From assembly GCF_017888745.1 (NCBI RefSeq), contig NZ_JAGHFM010000149.1:1-41807 (forward strand): DNA of 41,807 nt, given 5' to 3'. The stretch is from Terrisporobacter sp. (GTDB taxonomy: Bacteria > Bacillota > Clostridia > Peptostreptococcales > Peptostreptococcaceae). Position 1 is the first letter of the stretch; each line of letters begins with the position of its first letter. The notes below the pieces were generated by a model. It saw nothing but the letters and a program-made list of their open reading frames with translations, had not been told where the DNA came from and made no database searches. Positions 27,167 to 35,459 of the stretch are shown here, one piece after another. Both the position numbers and the translations under genes were made by a program.

Positions 27167-27197
27167 AAAAAACAGGTATTATAGTATACCTGCTTTT
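27167..27197 (-). terminator. Terminator of rpsO
   Basis: CAGGTAT (27173-27179) pairs with ATACCTG (27186-27192), 6-base loop; the minus strand continues with seven T. Confidence 0.88.
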
Positions 27198-27214
27198 TAA
27201 ATAAAGTAACAAGA

Positions 27215-27469
27215 TTATTTTCTTAATCCTAATTTAGCTATTAATGCTCTGTAACCTTCTAAGTCTTTTTCTTTTAAGTAAGCTAATAAGTTTCTTCTTC
27301 TACCAACCATTTTTAATAAACCTCTTCTTGAGTGGTGGTCTTTTTTGTGAACTTTTAAGTGATCGTTTAATTCGTTTATTCTAGCTGTTAATAATGCTAT
27401 TTGAACTTCTGGAGAACCAGTATCTCCTTCTTTTCTTCCGAATTCTTTTATTATTTCTGTTTTATTCAT
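27215..27469 (-). CDS. rpsO: 30S ribosomal protein S15
   Basis: Primary 16S rRNA-binding protein of the small subunit platform. [16 protein letters not shown] and [21 protein letters not shown] are the hallmark stretches contacting the rRNA three-way junction. The start is ATG 27469, with GGAGG 9 bases upstream, giving 84 residues; a frame extension to 27502 would include the ribosome site and is rejected. It has its own promoter inside the end of ribF and a structured leader that probably mediates S15 feedback control. Confidence 0.96.
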   Translation of the reverse strand: MNKTEIIKEFGRKEGDTGSPEVQIALLTARINELNDHLKVHKKDHHSRRGLLKMVGRRRNLLAYLKEKDLEGYRALIAKLGLRK

Positions 27470-27478
27470 TTGTTTTAC

Positions 27479-27543
27479 CTCCAAATATTTAATAATCGCC
27501 ATTTACTAAGCATTGATTGGAGTATTCATATGCCGAGTAATGG
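27479..27543 (-). promoter_or_regulatory. Structured rpsO leader with possible Shine-Dalgarno pseudoknot
   Basis: The leader can form a stem CCATTACT / AGTAAATGG (27536-27543 with 27499-27507, one bulge), continued by GCAT/ATGC. The enclosed loop holds CTCCAA (27517-27522), exactly complementary to TTGGAG of the ribosome binding site (27479-27484). This geometry allows a pseudoknot masking translation start, like S15 feedback structures known in other bacteria. Folding was done by eye. Confidence 0.5.
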
Positions 27544-27554
27544 TTACTTTGATT

Positions 27555-27583
27555 ATTTTATCACAACTTAGTTACTTTTGCAA
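27555..27583 (-). promoter_or_regulatory. Promoter of rpsO
   Basis: Minus strand TTGCAA (27578-27583), 17-base spacer, TAAAAT (27555-27560). The -35 lies within the last codons of ribF. The expected start is just ahead of the structured leader. Confidence 0.6.
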
Positions 27584-28497
27584 ATATACTTTTTATATAT
27601 ATAATTAATATCCTTCTTCAATTGTACTTTTAATTCATTTAAATCTTTAAACTTCTTTTCATCTCTTATTCTTTCCAAAAATTCAAGTTTTATAGTTTCT
27701 CCGTAAATATCCTTATCAAATTCTAATATATTTGTTTCTATAGACATTTTATTTCCATTAACAGTTGGATTATATCCAACATTTGTAGCTCCTATATAAA
27801 CTTCATTATCTATATATACCTTTGTAGCATATATACCTCTTTTAGGTATTACCAAACTTTCTTTTAACTTAAGATTCGCTGTAGGGAATCCTATAATTCT
27901 CCCTACTTGTTTAGCCTTAATTACTTCACCTTCTATTGTATAATTTCTGCCTAAGTATTCTTGTATTCCATCTACCTCTCCAGTTTGAACTAATTCCTTA
28001 ATAAAAGTACTACTTATTCTTTTTCCTTTAACTCTTACTGGTCCTATAACATCCACATCAAAACTATATTTTGAACCTAATTGTTTTAAAGTTTGTGCAT
28101 TTCCCTCTCTATTCCTTGCAAAAGCAAAATCATGTCCTACAATAACCTTTTTGGCATGCAAACCTTCTATTAAAATGTTCTTTACAAAGTCTTCAGCCGA
28201 TATTTCAGCCATACTTTTATCAAAAGGTATATCAATTACTATGTCTACTCCTAAAGATTTAAATAAATTCATTTTATCCTCTTCTGTAATTATTTCTTTT
28301 GTTTCTCTATTAAAGAAATAACTTAAAGGACTATTTTTAAAAGTAATTACTACACTTTTAAAATCTTGTTCTTTTGCAATAGAAACTGTTTTTTCTATAA
28401 GAACTTTATGACCATTATGTATACCATCAAATTTGCCTATAGTAACAACACTTTTATCAAAACTTTTTATTTCTTCTAAAGAATTTATAATAATCAT
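27568..28497 (-). CDS. ribF: Bifunctional riboflavin kinase / FAD synthetase
   Basis: Converts riboflavin to FMN (C-terminal flavokinase) and FMN to FAD (N-terminal nucleotidyltransferase). IGKFDGIHNGHK near 21-32 is the nucleotidyltransferase motif; GFPTANL near 200-206 is the flavokinase motif. 309 residues is typical. GGGG lies 7 bases before the ATG. It sits 24 bases after truB and closes the long rimP-nusA-infB transcript. No FMN riboswitch precedes it, as expected inside an operon. Confidence 0.95.
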   Translation of the reverse strand: MIIINSLEEIKSFDKSVVTIGKFDGIHNGHKVLIEKTVSIAKEQDFKSVVITFKNSPLSYFFNRETKEIITEEDKMNLFKSLGVDIVIDIPFDKSMAEISAEDFVKNILIEGLHAKKVIVGHDFAFARNREGNAQTLKQLGSKYSFDVDVIGPVRVKGKRISSTFIKELVQTGEVDGIQEYLGRNYTIEGEVIKAKQVGRIIGFPTANLKLKESLVIPKRGIYATKVYIDNEVYIGATNVGYNPTVNGNKMSIETNILEFDKDIYGETIKLEFLERIRDEKKFKDLNELKVQLKKDINYIYKKYICKSN

Positions 28498-28521
28498 GTC
28501 TTTTCCCCACTGATATAATAT

Positions 28522-29430
28522 TTATTCTATAAAAAGTTTATCACTCTTTATACTAATAGTGTTATTATTTTTTAATATTTTTCCTATTCCTATAAATTTA
28601 TTATTACAGTATACTCTAACATACTCATCTTCATTATCTAGATTATCTGTAGTAAACCTTCTAGAATCTATTATGCCACCATTACTATAATATTTTAGTG
28701 CACTTTCAACTAATTTAACTGGCTTAAACTTATCTAATACATAATCAATGTCATATAAGTAATTTTCTAATATGTTGTCACAATAATATTGTTCTAATTC
28801 TTCTAAAGTTATTGAGTTTTCTAAGTTAAATTTTCCTGAAGACGTCCTAAGTAAAAATGACATATGTCCACCACATCCTAAATATTCTCCAATATCATGG
28901 CAAATACTTCTGACATAAGTTCCTTTTGAGCATTTTACTAAAAATAAAATTTTATTATCCTTTATGCTTAAAATTTCATTATGTTCTATTTTTACTTTTC
29001 TAGGTTTAATTTCTATACTGTCTGCTTTACCTTTTCTAGCTAAATCACACATTTTTTTACCATTTACTTTTAGAGCTGAGTATATTGGAGGATATTGATC
29101 AATTTCTCCTCTTTGACTCTCAAATGCCTTATAAATATCTTCTTTCGTGATTTTTGAAGTATCTCCTTCTTTTAAAATAACTCCAGAAGAATCATACGTA
29201 TCCGTACTTGCTCCTAAAGTCAATTCACATATGTATGATTTTTCTTTATTTAATATAAGCTCGCTTACTTTAGTAGCCTTTCCTATACAAATAGGAAGTA
29301 CACCTGCCGCATCAGGGTCTAATGTACCTGTATGACCAACCTTTTTTATATTTAAAATTCTTCTAACTCTACTGACAACATCATGAGATGTCATTCCAGT
29401 AGGTTTTAATATATTTATTATCTTATTCAT
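28522..29430 (-). CDS. truB: tRNA pseudouridine(55) synthase
   Basis: Makes pseudouridine 55 in the T-loop of tRNAs. KPTGMTSHDVV (9-19) and VGHTGTLDPDAAGVLP (31-46) with catalytic D38 are diagnostic; KGTYVRSICHDIG lies further on, and the C-terminus has a small PUA-like domain. 302 residues is normal. AAGGATG precedes the ATG. It starts 12 bases after nrnA and is co-transcribed with it. Confidence 0.95.
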   Translation of the reverse strand: MNKIINILKPTGMTSHDVVSRVRRILNIKKVGHTGTLDPDAAGVLPICIGKATKVSELILNKEKSYICELTLGASTDTYDSSGVILKEGDTSKITKEDIYKAFESQRGEIDQYPPIYSALKVNGKKMCDLARKGKADSIEIKPRKVKIEHNEILSIKDNKILFLVKCSKGTYVRSICHDIGEYLGCGGHMSFLLRTSSGKFNLENSITLEELEQYYCDNILENYLYDIDYVLDKFKPVKLVESALKYYSNGGIIDSRRFTTDNLDNEDEYVRVYCNNKFIGIGKILKNNNTISIKSDKLFIE

Positions 29431-29442
29431 TAAAAATCATCC

Positions 29443-30423
29443 TTAAATTTCTTTTAATGCTTCTTGTATTATCTTTTCTTTTGCATTTTCTATTGTATCA
29501 TATATAGTACATCCAGCAGCTCTTATATGACCACCTCCACCAAATACTTTTGCTATCTTACTTACATCAGCATATGATTTGGATCTTAAGCTTACTTTAA
29601 TTTCATTATTGCCTTTTTCTTTAAGTAAAATTCCAATTTCCACATTTTCTATATCTCTAGCATAAGGAGTTACACCGTCTGTATCTTTAAAATCTACACC
29701 AGTTCTTTTTAACATGTCTTGGGTTACACACATTGTAGCTATTTTAATATTTGTTATTTCTAAGGAATTTAAAGCTTCACCTAATAATTTATAAAAATTA
29801 AAAGGATTGCTACCAAATACACTTTGTACAACTAATTGAGTATCAGCACCTGCAAGTAATAGATTTTTAGCCATATCAAAACTACTTGCTTGAGTATTTG
29901 AGTAGGTAAGTTTGCCTGTATCTGTCATCAAACCTGTATAAAGACATGTAGCTATTTTTTCATCAATAGTTTTTACTTTAGTTATTTCTTCATTTCTTTT
30001 TAGTAGATTATATACTAATTCACAAGTTGATGATGCATCTTTAACTACATAATAATAATCTCCATACAAATCGTTACTATCATGATGATCTATATTGATT
30101 AGTTTATTACAGTTAGACATTATATTGTCATCTAAGCATATTCTATTTTTATCTCCACAATCTAAAGCAACCAAATTATAATCATTTATGTTCATCTCTT
30201 TAAATTCTTGAGAGCTTATTCTGTTTATATCATTTACTAGAAATTGAAGATTTAAAGGTGCACTATCATCTAAAACATAGTAAACCCTCTTGTTAAGATT
30301 TTTTAAGAAATAATACATTGAAAGAGTTGAACCAATATTGTCTCCATCTGGATTAATATGAGAAGTAACGATAAAATCGTTACTTCCATTTAAATAATTT
30401 ATAATATTGTCTATATTATTCAT
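29443..30423 (-). CDS. nrnA: DHH phosphoesterase, NrnA type
   Basis: Cytosolic oligoribonuclease / pAp-phosphatase of the DHH-DHHA1 family that finishes RNA decay and recycles pAp. SHINPDGDNIGS near 21-32, ALDCGD near 88, NIDHHDS near 109-115 (the DHH signature) and GGGGHIRAAGC near the end (DHHA1 substrate loop) are all visible. The start ATG 30423 has GAGGAA 8 bases upstream and overlaps the end of rbfA by 8 bases (ATGAATAA), coupling translation. An ATG at 30438 covers the ribosome site and is rejected. 326 residues. Confidence 0.92.
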   Translation of the reverse strand: MNNIDNIINYLNGSNDFIVTSHINPDGDNIGSTLSMYYFLKNLNKRVYYVLDDSAPLNLQFLVNDINRISSQEFKEMNINDYNLVALDCGDKNRICLDDNIMSNCNKLINIDHHDSNDLYGDYYYVVKDASSTCELVYNLLKRNEEITKVKTIDEKIATCLYTGLMTDTGKLTYSNTQASSFDMAKNLLLAGADTQLVVQSVFGSNPFNFYKLLGEALNSLEITNIKIATMCVTQDMLKRTGVDFKDTDGVTPYARDIENVEIGILLKEKGNNEIKVSLRSKSYADVSKIAKVFGGGGHIRAAGCTIYDTIENAKEKIIQEALKEI

Positions 30424-30799
30424 TATCAGTTTCCTCATTTTGAGATCTTTGATTATCTTTTTCAGATACTTTTTTTATAAGGCTGTCCATATACATACCT
30501 TTGATTAATGAATCGTCTACTTTAAATATGATTTGTGGGATATGTCTTATTTTTATACTTCTTCCTATTTCTCTTCTAATGTAACTTTCAGCACTGCTTA
30601 AACCTTGTAAAGTAGATTCTTCATCTCCACCTAAAATGCTTACATATACATAGGCATAGCTTAAGTCATTAGTCACTTCTACATCTGTTACACTTACCAT
30701 AGAATTTATTCTAGGGTCTTTTATTCCATTAATAAGCATTGTACTTACTATTTTTCTTATTTCTTCGCCTATTCTACGTGTTCTATTATACGATGCCAT
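30416..30799 (-). CDS. rbfA: 30S ribosome-binding factor A
   Basis: Assembly factor for late 30S maturation, a single KH-like domain binding near the 16S rRNA 5' end. The N-terminal RTRRIGEEIRKIVSTML and central DPRI...VSVTDVEV patterns are typical, as is IRREIGRSIKIRHIPQI. 127 residues, with a short acidic tail. It starts 32 bases after infB and overlaps nrnA. Confidence 0.94.
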   Translation of the reverse strand: MASYNRTRRIGEEIRKIVSTMLINGIKDPRINSMVSVTDVEVTNDLSYAYVYVSILGGDEESTLQGLSSAESYIRREIGRSIKIRHIPQIIFKVDDSLIKGMYMDSLIKKVSEKDNQRSQNEETDNE

Positions 30800-30831
30800 A
30801 ATATCAACCTTCTTTACTTTTCGTTAATTAT

Positions 30832-32772
30832 TTATTTTAATTTTCTTTCTACTTCTTTTGTTATATATGCTTCTACTATATCTCCAACCTTAATATCGTT
30901 GTAGTTTACAAAGCTCATACCACATTCGTATCCATTATTAACTTCTTTTACATCATCTTTGAATCTCTTAAGAGCTTGTATTTCACCTTCGTGAATTATT
31001 ATTCCATCTCTTACGATTCTAACTTTACCACTTCTGAATATTTTCCCAGATGTAACATAACATCCTGATACAGTTCCTACACCAGATATTTTATAAACTT
31101 CTCTTACCTCTGCTTTACCTGTATCTTCATCTTTATATTCTGGATCTAACATACCAGTCATAGCTGCTTGTATATCTTCTATAGCTTTATATATTATAGT
31201 ATAACTTCTGACATCTACACTTTCTTTTTCTGCTAATGATTCAGCACTAGGTACTGGTCTAACATTGAATCCTATTATTATTGCATTTGATGCAGCAGCA
31301 AGCATAACATCTGATTCATTTATAGCTCCAACACCACCGTGAATTACTCTTACACCCACTTCTTCGTTAGATAGTTTTTCAAGTGATTGTTTAACCGCTT
31401 GAACAGAACCTTGAACATCTGCTTTTATGACGATATTAAGTTCTTTCACTTGACCATCATTCATGTGATTAAAGAATTCATCAAGTGACATTCTTTGACT
31501 AGATTTTAACATTTCTTCTCTAGCTATTAATTGTCTTTTTTCTGCTATACTTCTAGCAACTTTATCTGAAGGTACAGCTACAAACTGGTCTCCACCTTGT
31601 GGAACTTCAGAAAGACCTAGTATCTCTACTGCCATTGATGGTCCAGCAGTTTTAACTCTTTTTCCTTTAGAGTTTATCATCGCTCTTACTTTACCACAAG
31701 CAACACCACAAACTATTGGGTCTCCAACTTTAAGAGTACCACCTTGAACTAATATAGTTGCAACAGGACCTCTTCCTTTATCTAATTCAGCTTCTATAAC
31801 AGTACCTACTGCTCTTTTATTTGGATTAGCTTTTAATTCTTCTACTTCAGCAACTAAAAGTATCATTTCAAGTAATGTATCTATACCTGTTCTTTGTCTA
31901 GCTGAAACTGGAACTGCTATAACATCCCCACCCCAGTCTTCAACAAGTAATCCTTGTTCTGATAGTTCTTGCTTAACTTTATCTGGGTTAGCTGATGGTT
32001 TATCTATTTTGTTTATAGCTACTATTAGTGGAACTTCCGCTGCTTTAGCATGGTTTATTGCTTCTATTGTTTGAGGCATTATACCATCATCAGCTGCAAC
32101 AACAAGTATAGCTATATCTGTAACTTGTGCACCTCTAGCTCTCATTGATGTGAAAGCCTCATGTCCTGGAGTATCTAAAAATACTATTTTTTGTCCATTT
32201 ATTGATACTTCAGATGCACCTATATGTTGAGTAATTCCACCTGCTTCACTATTTGTAACATGTGTACTTCTTATTGCATCAAGTAAAGAAGTTTTACCGT
32301 GGTCAACGTGTCCCATAACTGTAACAACTGGTGGTCTTGGTTTTAAATCTTCTTCAGCATCTTCTTGTATGTCCATTAATGCTTCTATTTCTTCTTCAGC
32401 ATCTTCTTCATTTGAAGACATAGTTAATGTAAATCCATATTCACTTGCTAAGTGAGAAGCTATTTCAAAATTAACTTCTTGATTTAATGAAGCCATAGTT
32501 CCCATTTTCATAAGTTTCATTATAACTTCTGTAGCTGGTCTTCCTAATGCTTCTGCTAAATTTTGTACTGTTAAATTTCCTTCAACAGCTATAGTATTTT
32601 CATTATTACCTTTTTCTTCTTTTATTAAGTCTAGTAATAATTCAACATCTTCTTCTTCTATTTCAGATTTTTCGTTTTGCACTTCAATTCCTAATTCTTT
32701 TAATTTTGCTAGAATATCCTTATTTGACATTCCCTCTTGCTCTGCTATTTGGTATACTCTTGTTTTTTTCAC
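30832..32772 (-). CDS. infB: Translation initiation factor IF-2
   Basis: GTPase that places initiator tRNA on the ribosome and joins subunits. Two short N-terminal IF2-N modules (about 1-55 and 65-115) are followed by the G domain with GHVDHGKT (154-161), DTPGHE and NKID, then beta-barrel and C-terminal initiator-tRNA domains. 646 residues is the short form typical of clostridia, with little of the long variable N-terminal region. The start is GTG, preceded by GGGGTGA. It follows ylxQ by 24 bases. Confidence 0.97.
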   Translation of the reverse strand: MKKTRVYQIAEQEGMSNKDILAKLKELGIEVQNEKSEIEEEDVELLLDLIKEEKGNNENTIAVEGNLTVQNLAEALGRPATEVIMKLMKMGTMASLNQEVNFEIASHLASEYGFTLTMSSNEEDAEEEIEALMDIQEDAEEDLKPRPPVVTVMGHVDHGKTSLLDAIRSTHVTNSEAGGITQHIGASEVSINGQKIVFLDTPGHEAFTSMRARGAQVTDIAILVVAADDGIMPQTIEAINHAKAAEVPLIVAINKIDKPSANPDKVKQELSEQGLLVEDWGGDVIAVPVSARQRTGIDTLLEMILLVAEVEELKANPNKRAVGTVIEAELDKGRGPVATILVQGGTLKVGDPIVCGVACGKVRAMINSKGKRVKTAGPSMAVEILGLSEVPQGGDQFVAVPSDKVARSIAEKRQLIAREEMLKSSQRMSLDEFFNHMNDGQVKELNIVIKADVQGSVQAVKQSLEKLSNEEVGVRVIHGGVGAINESDVMLAAASNAIIIGFNVRPVPSAESLAEKESVDVRSYTIIYKAIEDIQAAMTGMLDPEYKDEDTGKAEVREVYKISGVGTVSGCYVTSGKIFRSGKVRIVRDGIIIHEGEIQALKRFKDDVKEVNNGYECGMSFVNYNDIKVGDIVEAYITKEVERKLK

Positions 32773-32796
32773 AAGATCACCCCCTATAATTATTTG

Positions 32797-33105
32797 TTAA
32801 TCCATTAATTGTACAATTTTATTTGTAAATCCTATATCTTTTATTCCTATAACAGCTCTAGAATCTTTTCCAATGGATAATCCTAAACCTTCTTTTGTAG
32901 AAAAGTGAATACACTTTACATTTCTAAATGAAGATTTGTCTTTAAAAAGTTTTTTTGTATTATTTGATGCATCTTCTGCTACAATAACTAAATTTAACTT
33001 ACCTTTTTTTAAATCTAATAATGTAGCATCTTCTCCAGATACTAATTTACCAGCTCTCATAGCAATTCCTAGTAATGAGTGTATTTGATTATTATTATTT
33101 TTCAT
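32797..33105 (-). CDS. L7Ae-family RNA-binding protein YlxQ
   Basis: A 102-residue L7Ae/L30e-fold protein, the group that binds kink-turn RNA. LLGIAMRAGKLVSGEDATL near 12-30 and LVIVAEDASNNTKK near 39-52 are the family core. Its cellular role is not established. It overlaps ylxR by 11 bases and lies just before infB, the conserved nusA-ylxR-ylxQ-infB order of Firmicutes. Confidence 0.9.
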   Translation of the reverse strand: MKNNNNQIHSLLGIAMRAGKLVSGEDATLLDLKKGKLNLVIVAEDASNNTKKLFKDKSSFRNVKCIHFSTKEGLGLSIGKDSRAVIGIKDIGFTNKIVQLMD

Positions 33106-33370
33106 AAGATTCTAACTCCGATAATAATTTTTCATATACCTCATTAGGAACTTCCATTTTAAATGCTCTATTTAAAGCTTTGCTTTTTATAGCTTTTTTT
33201 AAACACTCAGAATCCTTGCATATGTATGCTCCTCTTCCATTAGCTTTGCCAGTTAAGTCTATAAAAATTTCGCCTTCTTTATTTTTAACGATTCTAATAA
33301 GCTCTTTCTTATTATCTCTATCTTGACATGAAATACATTTTCTCTGAGGTACTTTTTTTATTTTTGTCAA
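33095..33370 (-). CDS. rnpM: RNase P modulator RnpM (YlxR)
   Basis: A 91-residue YlxR-family (DUF448) protein. In Bacillus the homologue binds the RNase P RNA and modulates its activity. RKCISCQ (10-16) and NGRGAYIC (about 43-50), with paired cysteines, are the family signature. The start is TTG with AAGGAGGGA upstream. It lies 12 bases after nusA and overlaps ylxQ. Confidence 0.9.
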   Translation of the reverse strand: MTKIKKVPQRKCISCQDRDNKKELIRIVKNKEGEIFIDLTGKANGRGAYICKDSECLKKAIKSKALNRAFKMEVPNEVYEKLLSELESYEK

Positions 33371-33382
33371 ACTTATCCCTCC

Positions 33383-34435
33383 TTATTCTTCGTCTAGTTG
33401 AGATTCGCTTTTTATATCTATTTTCCAGTTCGTAAGTTTTGCTGCAAGTCTAGCATTTTGCCCTGCTTTACCTATAGCTAAAGATAATTGATAATCAGGA
33501 ACTACAACTAAAGCTGATTTTTCTTCCTCATTAACTTCTACTTTAACTACTTTTGATGGGCTTAGTGATGCTGATACATATTCAGCTGGATTTTCACTAT
33601 AGTTTATTATATCAATTTTCTCTCCACCAAGTTCATCAACTACATATTTTACTCTAGTTCCTTTTGGTCCTACACAAGCACCTATTGGATCTATTTTTTC
33701 ATCTATAGAATGAACAGCCATTTTTGTTCTTGAACCAGCTTCTCTTGATACAGATTTTATTTGAACTATACCTTGGTATATTTCTGGAACTTCTGATTCA
33801 AATAATCTTTTTACTAAACCTGGATGACTTCTAGAAACTACTATTTGAGGTCCTTTATTAGTTTTCTTCACTTCTAATATATATACCTTTATTTTATCAC
33901 CAGCTTTAAAGTGTTCTCCTGGTATTTGTTCAGTTTCTGGCATAGAAGCTTCTATTTTCCCTAGTCTTACATAAACTATTTTTTTATTATCAGATACTCT
34001 AGCAACTTCTCCTGTTACTAATTCTCCTTCTTTTTCTATAAATTCATTGTATATTATTTCTCTTTCAGCTTCTCTTATTCTTTGAACAACTACTTGTTTA
34101 GCTGTTTGAGCTGCTATTCTACCAAAATCTTTTGGAGTTACTTCATTTTCTAATATGTCTCCTAATTCATATTTTGGATTTATTTGTCTTGCTTCATCTA
34201 ATTCTATTTCTAAGAAATTATCATATAAATCAGATTCATCAACTACTCTTCTTTGTGAATATACTTTAACATCACCTTTTTCTCTATTAAAATCTATTCT
34301 AACATTTTGAGCAGAACCAAAGTTTTTCTTGTAAGCAGTTAAAAGTGCTTGCTCAATTGTATCTATAAGTACATCCTTATCAATACCTCTATCCTTTTCT
34401 AATTCATCTAAAGCTTCCATGAATTCATGATTCAT
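33383..34435 (-). CDS. nusA: Transcription termination/antitermination factor NusA
   Basis: RNA-polymerase-binding factor that strengthens pausing and intrinsic termination. N-terminal polymerase-binding domain (1-130), S1 domain (135-200), KH1 with GPKGTRV (256-262) and KH2 with IGKAGQNARLA (321-331). 350 residues, without the acidic C-terminal repeats of Escherichia coli, as is normal in Firmicutes. It follows rimP by 32 bases. A terminator in the shared leader suggests NusA controls its own operon. Confidence 0.96.
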   Translation of the reverse strand: MNHEFMEALDELEKDRGIDKDVLIDTIEQALLTAYKKNFGSAQNVRIDFNREKGDVKVYSQRRVVDESDLYDNFLEIELDEARQINPKYELGDILENEVTPKDFGRIAAQTAKQVVVQRIREAEREIIYNEFIEKEGELVTGEVARVSDNKKIVYVRLGKIEASMPETEQIPGEHFKAGDKIKVYILEVKKTNKGPQIVVSRSHPGLVKRLFESEVPEIYQGIVQIKSVSREAGSRTKMAVHSIDEKIDPIGACVGPKGTRVKYVVDELGGEKIDIINYSENPAEYVSASLSPSKVVKVEVNEEEKSALVVVPDYQLSLAIGKAGQNARLAAKLTNWKIDIKSESQLDEE

Positions 34436-34467
34436 TTTATTATCCTCCCTATATTAATATGTTACCA

Positions 34468-34929
34468 CTAAAATTTAATTGCTAATCTAATAAGTGCAAC
34501 ATCTTTTTTATTAAATTCAACTTCTTCATTATCTATTATAACTTTAATATTTTTATCTTCAGTTAAACCAACTAATTCACCTTCATGTTGTTTTGAACCA
34601 TTCATTGGTTTATAAAGCTTTATTTCCACATCTCTACCTTGGTATTTTATAAAGTCTTTATCTTTTTTTAACGGTCTATCAAGTCCTGGAGATGATACTT
34701 CTAAGTAGTAATTATCCTTTATTGGATCTTTCTCGTCTAAAATTGGATTTAATGCTCTTGTTACAACCTCACATTCATTTAAAGATACTCCGCCTTCTTT
34801 ATCAATGTAAACTCTAAGGAAGAATTCTCCTCCTTCTTTAACATACTCAACATCAACTAATTCTAAATTATTAGCATCTGTTATTGGTAACACTAATTGT
34901 TCAATTTCAGCAGCTATGCTTTTTTTCAT
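34468..34929 (-). CDS. rimP: Ribosome maturation factor RimP
   Basis: A 153-residue two-domain factor for 30S assembly, acting around S12 binding. ELVDVEYVKEGGEFFLRVYID (23-43) spans the first domain and YYLEVSSPGLDRPL (78-91) is the signature before the SH3-like C-terminal domain. AGGAGGT precedes the ATG. It is the first gene of the long operon running to ribF. Confidence 0.95.
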   Translation of the reverse strand: MKKSIAAEIEQLVLPITDANNLELVDVEYVKEGGEFFLRVYIDKEGGVSLNECEVVTRALNPILDEKDPIKDNYYLEVSSPGLDRPLKKDKDFIKYQGRDVEIKLYKPMNGSKQHEGELVGLTEDKNIKVIIDNEEVEFNKKDVALIRLAIKF

Positions 34930-34975
34930 ATTGATTACCTCCTATTCAGTTGTACTTATATATTATTTAAAACAA

Positions 34976-35002
34976 AAGAGTGAGAAGCTATGTCTCACTC
35001 TT
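34976..35002 (-). terminator. Intrinsic terminator in the rimP-nusA leader
   Basis: AAGAGTGAGA (34976-34985) pairs perfectly with TCTCACTCTT (34993-35002), 7-base loop; the minus strand then reads TTGTTTTAAAT, an imperfect U-tract. It lies downstream of a good promoter (35033-35061) and upstream of rimP, so it can work as an attenuator as well as ending upstream transcripts. Confidence 0.8.
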
Positions 35003-35032
35003 AGTTTCTGCAAATATACTATTTTATATATC

Positions 35033-35061
35033 ACTATATCATAAAAATCTTATATTTACAA
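35033..35061 (-). promoter_or_regulatory. Promoter of the rimP-nusA-infB operon
   Basis: Minus strand TTGTAA (35056-35061), 17-base spacer, TATAGT (35033-35038). The expected start near 35026 gives a ~95-base leader containing the hairpin at 34976-35002. Confidence 0.55.
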
Positions 35062-35106
35062 GCTTTTGTGGTTTTTTTGTATTATATAAGTAGTTAAACG
35101 TAATAA

Positions 35107-35337
35107 TTATTGGTTTTGACTTTTTAACTTATATAAATTATAAAAATTAATAAGTATAATTGCCATATTGGATAAAGCTACAGGATATGCACCTACGGTT
35201 AAACCATATATAACAAACATTAAACATCCAATAGAATTTATTATTCTTAACTTAGTAATATCAGTCATCATAAGTGATATTACTAGCAAAATAGATGCTC
35301 CATAACCTACCCATTCAATAAGCTCTGAACTAAACAT
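35107..35337 (-). CDS. Small membrane protein, YgjV/CBU_0592-like
   Basis: A 76-residue protein with three hydrophobic segments (about 8-25, 31-48, 51-68). WVGYGASILLVISL, then NSIGCLMFVIYGL, then N in ALSNMAIILINFYNLY, resembles the small YgjV/CBU_0592-like inner-membrane families, with conserved Asn-x2-Gly and a second Asn. The role is unknown. AGGAGGA lies before the ATG. It is 122 bases after polC, probably sharing its transcript, since I see no terminator between. Confidence 0.7.
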   Translation of the reverse strand: MFSSELIEWVGYGASILLVISLMMTDITKLRIINSIGCLMFVIYGLTVGAYPVALSNMAIILINFYNLYKLKSQNQ

Positions 35338-35459
35338 AGCAAATCCTCCTTTTCTCTATTACACTTGATGTCATATTTACTATTTTTTCAAAGTATAAAT
35401 TTTCATTTACCAGTCCTTCCATTATATTATATATTTTGTCCCGAATCTATAATAATATT

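Noticed and set aside
27568-28600. FMN riboswitch upstream of ribF
   Set aside because: ribF starts 24 bases after truB, leaving no room, and no riboswitch-like conserved core is present.
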